Source: Mesorhizobium_B sp963522145 (GTDB taxonomy: Bacteria; Pseudomonadota; Alphaproteobacteria; Rhizobiales; Rhizobiaceae). From it: a stretch of DNA of 64,000 bases. Shown one piece after another: positions 59,223 to 64,000 of this stretch. The stretch covers positions 1 through 64,000 of the forward strand of contig CAUQXI010000008.1 in the NCBI GenBank assembly GCA_963522145.1, in the 5' to 3' direction. Position numbers and translations under genes: made by a program. Below the pieces are notes generated by a model. It was not told where the DNA came from and did no database searches. It saw only the letters and a program-made list of their open reading frames with translations. Position 1 is the first letter of the stretch. The number at the start of each line of letters is the position of its first letter.

Positions 59223-60707
59223 TTATTGCATCACAAACGGATTCCCGATCGGCTCGTTCGACATGTTGAGCCACAGGGTCTTGGCCCGCGTGTAATCGTA
59301 GATCGCCTGCATCCCGCTTTCGCGGCCGTGCCCGCTGTTCTTGAAGCCGCCGAACTCGGCCATCGGCGACACCATGCGATAGGTGTTCATCCAGACGATG
59401 CCCGAGCGGACCGCCTTCGCGACCCGCATGGCGCGGGCCGAGTCGCGTGTGAAGATGCCGGCTGCGAGGCCATATTCGGAGTCGTTGGCGTAGCCGATCA
59501 CCTCTTCCTCCGTCTTGAAGCGCAGGACGCTCAGGACCGGGCCGAACAGTTCCGTGTGCACGAGCTGCATGTCCTGCCTTGGGCAGTCGATGATCGTGGG
59601 CTCGTAGAACCAGCCCGCATTGATCTCGCGCGGCCGGCGTCCGCCGGTTAGAATCGTGCCGCCCTGCTCGACCGCCTTCTCGACATTCGCTTCGATGAGG
59701 TTGAGCTGCGCCGTGGTGGCAAGCGGCCCCATCTGGGTTTCCTCGAGAAGCGGATCGCCGATCCGGATCGCCTTCGCGCGCGCGGTCAGGCCGGCCAGGA
59801 ACTCGTCGGCGATACCTTCTTCGAGATAAAGACGCGATCCGGCCACGCAGCTCTGCCCGCTGGCGCCGAAGATGCCGGTCAGCACTCCGTTGGTGGCGCT
59901 TTCGAGGTCGGAGTCGCCGAACACCATCACCGGCGACTTGCCACCCAGCTCCAGCGACACTTCCGCAAGATTGTTCGCGCTGTTGCGCACGATCTGGCGT
60001 GCTGCGGGAACGCCGCCGGTGAAGCTGATGCGCGCCACCTTTGGATGGCTGGTGAGCACCCGGCCGCAGGGCTCGCCCGTTCCCGTGACGACATTGACCA
60101 CGCCCTCCGGGAAGCCGACCTGCTCGAACAGCTTGGCAAATTCGAGCATCGCGGCCGAAGCCTGCTCTGAGGCCTTGAGCACCACCGTGTTGCCGGCGGC
60201 AAGCGCCGGAGCGATCTTGATCGCCACGAGAAACAGCTGCGAGTTCCACGGCACGATGGCCGCGATCACGCCCAGCGGCTCGCGTACCGTGCAAGCAAAG
60301 ATATCCGGTTTGTCGACGGGCAGGGTTTCACCCTGGATCTTGTCGGCAAGCCCTGCATAGTAATGGAAATATTCGGCGATGTAGCGCGCCTGCCAGCGTG
60401 TCTCCTTGAGCATCTTGCCGGTATCAATGGTCTCGATCCGGCCAAGGCTTTCCGACGAATCGGCAAGCAGGTCGCCAAGTTTGCGCAGGAGCTTGCCTCG
60501 CGCGGTGGCGGTCATCCTGGGCCAGGCGCCGCTCGTGAAGGCCGCGTAGGCGGCATCCACCGCGCGATTGACGTCGTTCTCCGTTGCGCTCGGAATCTTG
60601 GCCCAGACCTCGCCCGTGGTCGGATTGTAGCTGTCGAAGGTCTGGCCGTCTTCTGCGTCGACCCACTGGCCGCCGATGAACATCTGGTACTTTGCCGCTT
60701 CCGTCAT
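59223..60707 (-). CDS. NAD-dependent aldehyde dehydrogenase
   Basis: A 494-aa aldehyde dehydrogenase. It has the conserved Asn in VPWNSQLFLV, the glutamate in ELGGKSPVMVF and the catalytic cysteine in FGASGQSCVAGSRL. The KMLKETRWQARYIAEYFHYY block and the overall pattern resemble the betaine/aminoaldehyde branch, but the substrate is uncertain. GGGAAG precedes the ATG at 60707. It diverges from the RidA-like gene across 189 bases holding a candidate operator. Confidence 0.92.
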   Translation of the reverse strand: MTEAAKYQMFIGGQWVDAEDGQTFDSYNPTTGEVWAKIPSATENDVNRAVDAAYAAFTSGAWPRMTATARGKLLRKLGDLLADSSESLGRIETIDTGKMLKETRWQARYIAEYFHYYAGLADKIQGETLPVDKPDIFACTVREPLGVIAAIVPWNSQLFLVAIKIAPALAAGNTVVLKASEQASAAMLEFAKLFEQVGFPEGVVNVVTGTGEPCGRVLTSHPKVARISFTGGVPAARQIVRNSANNLAEVSLELGGKSPVMVFGDSDLESATNGVLTGIFGASGQSCVAGSRLYLEEGIADEFLAGLTARAKAIRIGDPLLEETQMGPLATTAQLNLIEANVEKAVEQGGTILTGGRRPREINAGWFYEPTIIDCPRQDMQLVHTELFGPVLSVLRFKTEEEVIGYANDSEYGLAAGIFTRDSARAMRVAKAVRSGIVWMNTYRMVSPMAEFGGFKNSGHGRESGMQAIYDYTRAKTLWLNMSNEPIGNPFVMQ

Positions 60708-60781
60708 GACTGGTCTTCCCGAACTGATCGAAGCCGTTGCTGAGCCGCTTATAGAACAGCCGGCGCTTTTGACAAAGACAC

Positions 60782-60800
60782 CATACCATCATACGGTATG
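60782..60800. promoter_or_regulatory. Candidate operator between aldehyde dehydrogenase and RidA genes
   Basis: A perfect 11-base palindrome CATAC-G-GTATG (60790-60800) with an extra CATACC at 60782-60787 that also pairs with GGTATG. GntR-type regulators bind sites of this kind. No GntR gene is in the window. Confidence 0.4.
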
Positions 60801-60896
60801 CAAAATCGTTCTCGATATGTGAACCTGCGCTTGCGGTCGGCTGTCGGCGGCGGAGAAATGCTGCCTCGATGCGTTGGGCCCCCTGAAGGAGAAACG

Positions 60897-61277
60897 ATGA
60901 AGGAGGTTTTCGGTCTGCCGCTGGTGGTCAATGGCCGCAGATTGTCGCTCTCTCCGGGCGTCAGGGCGGGCGACTTCCTGTTCCTGACCGGCCAGATCCC
61001 GATGCGGGACGGGCAGGTCATGACAACCGGATCGATCGAGGAGCAGACGCGCTCGGTAATCGAGAACATCCGCGACACGCTCGCGCTTGCAGGCGCGACG
61101 CTTGACGATGTGGTGAAAGCAACGGTTTACATGAAGAACCGCGCCGACTTCCCGGGCTTCAACAGCGTCTACGCCGAATACTTTCCTGATGCGCCGCCTG
61201 CGCGCAGCGCGGTGGTCGTCGACTTCCTCGTGGATATCCTGGTCGAGCTGGACGTCATCGCCTATCGGCCCCTTTGA
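60897..61277 (+). CDS. RidA/YjgF-family protein
   Basis: A 126-aa small trimeric fold. It has LSLSPGVRAGDFLFLTGQIP, SIEEQTRSVIENIRDTLALA, VVKATVYMKN and FNSVYAEYFPDAPPARSAVVV. The last motif includes the Arg typical of imine or enamine deaminases. It may clear reactive imines from the adjacent aldehyde/amine catabolism. GAAGGAGAAACG precedes the ATG at 60897; the longer frame from 60798 is not supported. Confidence 0.9.
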   Translation: MKEVFGLPLVVNGRRLSLSPGVRAGDFLFLTGQIPMRDGQVMTTGSIEEQTRSVIENIRDTLALAGATLDDVVKATVYMKNRADFPGFNSVYAEYFPDAPPARSAVVVDFLVDILVELDVIAYRPL

Positions 61278-61284
61278 AGCGCTT

Positions 61285-62172
61285 CTACGCTGCTGATTGT
61301 GACTGCAACCAGCGGCGGAAGTGCCGGAAGGCGAGTTTGCGCAACCGATCCTCCGGGAACACGAAGTAATAGGTGAAGGCTTCGCGGTTGAAGGTCGGGC
61401 CGAACGGGATGGTGAGCGTTCCGTTCTCCAGGTCGCGCTCGACCAGTACCTTCTGCGCGATCGCCACGCCTTGGCCGAGCGAAGCGGCTTCATAGCACAG
61501 CGCCGAACTCTGGAACTTGAGGCCGGCAGCGGCATTGGGAAGGCTGATCTCCGCCGCTTCCAGCCAGAGCATCCAGTCATCGGGCCGCGCCAGCGAATGC
61601 AGCAGGCGGACCTGCGCCAGGTCGGCGGCGCTGTTCAGACCGGCGGTTCGCTTCAGCCCGGGGCTGCAGACCGGCACCAGCTCGTTGGCGACCAGGCGGT
61701 CGACCAGCAGTCCCGGCCATCGTCCATCGCCGAGCCGTATGGCGCCATCCACATCCTCGCGCTCGAAGTCGATCGATTCCAGCGATGTCGTCAGCTGAAC
61801 CTCGGCGCCAGGGGCGGCATCATGGAAATTTGGCAGGCGGGGGATCAGCCAGCGCATGGCAAAGGTCGTATAGGCCCTGATCCGGAGCACCTCGTTTCCC
61901 GACCGCCCCGTGAGGCTGCGCGTGGCCTCGGCGATTGCGTCGAAATGCGGACCGATGCCTGCGATGTAGCGCTCGCCCTCGGCGGTGAGTGTCAGCATGT
62001 TGGAGCCGCGTCTAAACAGAACGACGCCGAGATGCTCTTCCAGGACCTTCACCTGGCGGCTCACCGCTGCGGGCGTGACGTTGAGCTGTTGCGCGGCGCG
62101 CCGGATGCTGAGCAGTCGAGCGGCGGCGGCAAAGGCCCGCAACGGGTTGAGTGGGGGCAGGTCGGAACTCAT
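61285..62172 (-). CDS. LysR-type transcriptional regulator (GcvA-like group)
   Basis: A 295-aa regulator. The N-terminal helix-turn-helix (PLNPLRAFAAAARLLSIRRA, QLNVTPAAVSRQVKVLEEHL) is followed by a substrate-binding domain (about 90-290). The PPLNPLRAF opening is typical of the GcvA/AmpR group. It diverges from the OB-fold/thiolase operon and probably controls it. It converges with the RidA-like gene, 7 bases away. Confidence 0.9.
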   Translation of the reverse strand: MSSDLPPLNPLRAFAAAARLLSIRRAAQQLNVTPAAVSRQVKVLEEHLGVVLFRRGSNMLTLTAEGERYIAGIGPHFDAIAEATRSLTGRSGNEVLRIRAYTTFAMRWLIPRLPNFHDAAPGAEVQLTTSLESIDFEREDVDGAIRLGDGRWPGLLVDRLVANELVPVCSPGLKRTAGLNSAADLAQVRLLHSLARPDDWMLWLEAAEISLPNAAAGLKFQSSALCYEAASLGQGVAIAQKVLVERDLENGTLTIPFGPTFNREAFTYYFVFPEDRLRKLAFRHFRRWLQSQSAA

Positions 62173-62195
62173 GCGGGCGGTACTTGACGTTCTGC

Positions 62196-62227
62196 ATTAC
62201 ATTTTGTCAACGCAGACCTGACGTAAT
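62196..62227. promoter_or_regulatory. Candidate LysR operator for the OB-fold/thiolase operon
   Basis: An imperfect dyad with outer arms ATTAC (62196-62200) and GTAAT (62223-62227) lies between the divergent genes, and inner arms GTCA/TGAC are visible. Spacing is longer than a classic T-N11-A core, so this is a low-confidence call. Confidence 0.35.
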
Positions 62228-62286
62228 CTCGTTACCGCCGGCTATGCGAAAGCCATTAGGAATGACCCAACAAACGAGGGCATGAC

Positions 62287-62643
62287 ATGGCATCGGAAAC
62301 GGAACCGGGCGAAGGCGGAGGTCTCAGAGCCGCGCGCCGCATCGCCTCGGGCAAGATCGTCTTTCCCGCCCCTCCTGCCGGAACAGTCGCGGCGCGCTTC
62401 TTCGAGCCGCTGGTCTTGTCGCCCACCGCGACGCTCTACAGCTACACTGTTCTGCATTCCGGGCGCGGCGCCGAGCCGTTGACATTGATCTATGCTGACT
62501 TCCCTGAAGGCGCACGTGTGGCCGGCAGGCTCGACCTGCCGGAGGGTGTCCGCCCGGAGATCGGCATGCAGGTCCAGCCGGTGACCGATGCCGACATCGA
62601 TGCCGTCCAGACCTATCATTTTCGTCTCGCCGGGGAGAACTGA
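62287..62643 (+). CDS. OB-fold acyl-CoA partner protein (DUF35 family) without zinc-ribbon cysteines
   Basis: A 118-aa protein of the DUF35 type: GKIVFPAPPAG in the rubredoxin-like part, LYSYTVLH at the OB-fold entry, and a small beta-barrel. DUF35 proteins normally carry four zinc-ribbon cysteines; here none is present. They partner thiolase-like proteins, such as the next gene 3 bases later, and help bind acyl-CoA. GAGGGC lies upstream. Confidence 0.83.
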   Translation: MASETEPGEGGGLRAARRIASGKIVFPAPPAGTVAARFFEPLVLSPTATLYSYTVLHSGRGAEPLTLIYADFPEGARVAGRLDLPEGVRPEIGMQVQPVTDADIDAVQTYHFRLAGEN

Positions 62644-62646
62644 GCC

Positions 62647-63795
62647 ATGCCGACGGAAGTTTATGCAGCCGGCGTCGGCATGACGACGTTCGGCAGGCAC
62701 GAGGCGCGCTCGCTTCAGGACCTGTCTCAGGAGGCGGTGCTTGCCGCGCTTGCCGATGCTGGGCTCGAGCCCGCCGACGTGCAGGCGATGTATTGCGCCA
62801 ATGTTTACGGCGGCATGGTGCTCGGCCAGGTGCTGATGCGCGACCTCGGCATCACCGGTCCTGCCCTTTATAATGTCGAGAATGCCTGCGCGAGCGGTGC
62901 GACGGCGATCCATCTCGCCTGCCATGCGCTGCGCCTGAACATCTACGATACGGTGCTGATCTGGGGGGTCGAGCAGCTGACACGGCTGGGCGGCGGCGCC
63001 ATACCCTTGCAGCGCAACGACTACAAGACCGAGATCTATGCAGCCGGCGGCCTCACCCTGCCGGCCATTTATGCAATGCGCGGCACACGCTATCTCCATG
63101 AACGCGGCGAAACGCCCGCGCTGCTCGCCGAGGTCGCAGTCAAGAACCGCAGCCACGGCGCGCGCAACCCCTACGCCCAGCAGCGCACGGAAGTCACAAA
63201 CGCCGAGGTGCTCGCCTCTCGTCCCGTTGCCGACCCGCTGACGCTGCTTCAGTGCTGTCCTTCAAAGGTCGACGGCGCGGCGGCAATCGTGCTGACGACG
63301 AAGCGGCCGGCATCTGCGCGCCCTGTGCGCATCCTCGGCTCGGCCGTGCAGTCGGGCCTGATCGAGGAAGGTTGCGACGATATCCTCGATGCCGAGATCA
63401 CTGCGCGCACCGCTCGCCTCGCCTATGAACAGGCTGGAATCGCGCCCTCGGAGGTGGATGTCGTGGAGCTTCACGATGCCTTCACCATCGCCGAACTGCT
63501 GTACTATGAGGCGCTGGGCCTGGCGGCGCACGGTGCCGGACAGGATCTGCTCCGCAAGGGCGAAACGCGGCTGGGCGGCCGCGTGCCGGTCAATCCGAGC
63601 GGGGGGCTTCTCGCCAAGGGGCACCCGCTTGGTGCAACCGGCGTCGCCCAGGCCGTGGAGATCGTCTGGCAGTTGCAGGGGCGTGCCGAGGGCCGGCAGG
63701 CGGAGGGCGCGCGCATCGGTCTTACCCAATGCACCGGCGGCGGCATCGCCGGCGTCGACCACGCCGCCTCGGCGGTTCATCTCTTCGGGATCTGA
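62647..63795 (+). CDS. Thiolase-family protein (SCP-x/acetyl-CoA acetyltransferase-like)
   Basis: A 382-aa thiolase-fold enzyme of the lipid-transfer/SCP-x branch. The nucleophile C81 is in NACASGATAIHLA. HDAFTIAELLYYEAL is the motif of this branch, which lacks the classic NEAF loop. The catalytic His is in LLAKGHPLGATG and the second Cys in TQCTGGG. It forms or breaks a C-C bond on an acyl-CoA together with the OB-fold partner. Its stop is followed one base later by the SDR start. Confidence 0.9.
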   Translation: MPTEVYAAGVGMTTFGRHEARSLQDLSQEAVLAALADAGLEPADVQAMYCANVYGGMVLGQVLMRDLGITGPALYNVENACASGATAIHLACHALRLNIYDTVLIWGVEQLTRLGGGAIPLQRNDYKTEIYAAGGLTLPAIYAMRGTRYLHERGETPALLAEVAVKNRSHGARNPYAQQRTEVTNAEVLASRPVADPLTLLQCCPSKVDGAAAIVLTTKRPASARPVRILGSAVQSGLIEEGCDDILDAEITARTARLAYEQAGIAPSEVDVVELHDAFTIAELLYYEALGLAAHGAGQDLLRKGETRLGGRVPVNPSGGLLAKGHPLGATGVAQAVEIVWQLQGRAEGRQAEGARIGLTQCTGGGIAGVDHAASAVHLFGI

Positions 63796-63796
63796 C

Positions 63797-64000
63797 ATGG
63801 AAAACCAGGATCTCGCCATTGTCACGGGCGGCGCGCGTGGCATCGGCTTCGGCATCGCCGACGCGCTGGCGGTTGAAGGCTACAGGGTCGCGATCATCGA
63901 TCGCGACCCGGACGCACTGGGCTCCGCCGCGGACTCGCTTCGGGAAAAGCACGGCGCGGATCGCATCCCGGCCTTTGCCGCCGACGTGACCTCGCGCACC
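63797..64000 (+). CDS. Short-chain dehydrogenase/reductase, 5' part only
   Basis: The first 68 codons of an SDR; the rest lies beyond the window. The NAD(P)-binding motif TGGARGIGFGIA begins at residue 10, followed by VAIIDRDPDALGS and FAADVTS. It is the third gene of the operon with the OB-fold and thiolase genes, consistent with reduction or oxidation of a 3-hydroxyacyl intermediate. Confidence 0.88.
   Translation, partial: MENQDLAIVTGGARGIGFGIADALAVEGYRVAIIDRDPDALGSAADSLREKHGADRIPAFAADVTSRT

Overview
The window is about 65% GC, densely coded DNA from an alphaproteobacterium of the order Hyphomicrobiales (Rhizobiales), probably near the Brucellaceae/Phyllobacteriaceae. The evidence is a CtrA, ChpT and SciP cell-cycle set, an EipA (DUF1134) envelope protein beside chpT, an Omp10-type lipoprotein, homospermidine synthase, a GlnT-type glutamine synthetase and an elongator tRNA-Met of rhizobial type. 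I see no phage, insertion sequence, CRISPR array or rRNA. It reads as ordinary chromosome, with accessory catabolic clusters in the right half.

Layout. 1-14 kb: SPFH protein (cut by the window edge), ferrochelatase, a 5'-nucleotidase carrying a LysM domain, an Omp10-like lipoprotein, homospermidine synthase, PabB, oligoendopeptidase F, an orphan sigma-54 response regulator and a DUF882 murein-type protein. 14-28 kb: mixed housekeeping genes (KDPG aldolase, a phage-type muramidase, TrhO, an aminotransferase, GNATs, a zinc-type CDF exporter, Nudix proteins), a guanidinium exporter gene behind a likely guanidine-II riboswitch, and a frameshifted glutathionyl-hydroquinone reductase. 27.5-33 kb: the cell-cycle block eipA / chpT - receiver / ctrA / FliJ-like, then cspA, rpsU and sciP. 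33-38 kb: mnmA, an oxidoreductase, tRNA-Met, a Nudix protein, and a HisD paralogue with a cupin.

38.9-46.7 kb: a sugar-uptake locus. Two overlapping IclR-type regulator genes face a ribose-type ABC transporter (ATPase, two permeases, binding protein) and a D-tagatose/allulose-3-epimerase-like gene. The larger regulator is an IclR-type helix-turn-helix fused to a periplasmic-binding-protein-like sensor. That sensor shares motifs with the transporter's own binding protein, so regulator and transporter probably read the same sugar.

46.7-59.1 kb: genes in the order mgsA-mgsB-mgsC-gmaS-(AraC regulator, opposite strand)-mgdA-mgdB-mgdC-mgdD-purU. This is the published order of the N-methylglutamate pathway for methylamine. 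The same genes would be annotated by homology as glxBCD, glnT and sarcosine oxidase soxBDAG. The small SoxD-like subunit lacks the cysteines of true sarcosine oxidase delta subunits, which favours the methylamine reading. purU would handle the C1 units. A cupin-XRE regulator diverges from the head of the cluster. 59-64 kb: aldehyde dehydrogenase, a RidA-family protein, a LysR regulator, and an OB-fold protein / thiolase / SDR operon that runs off the end.
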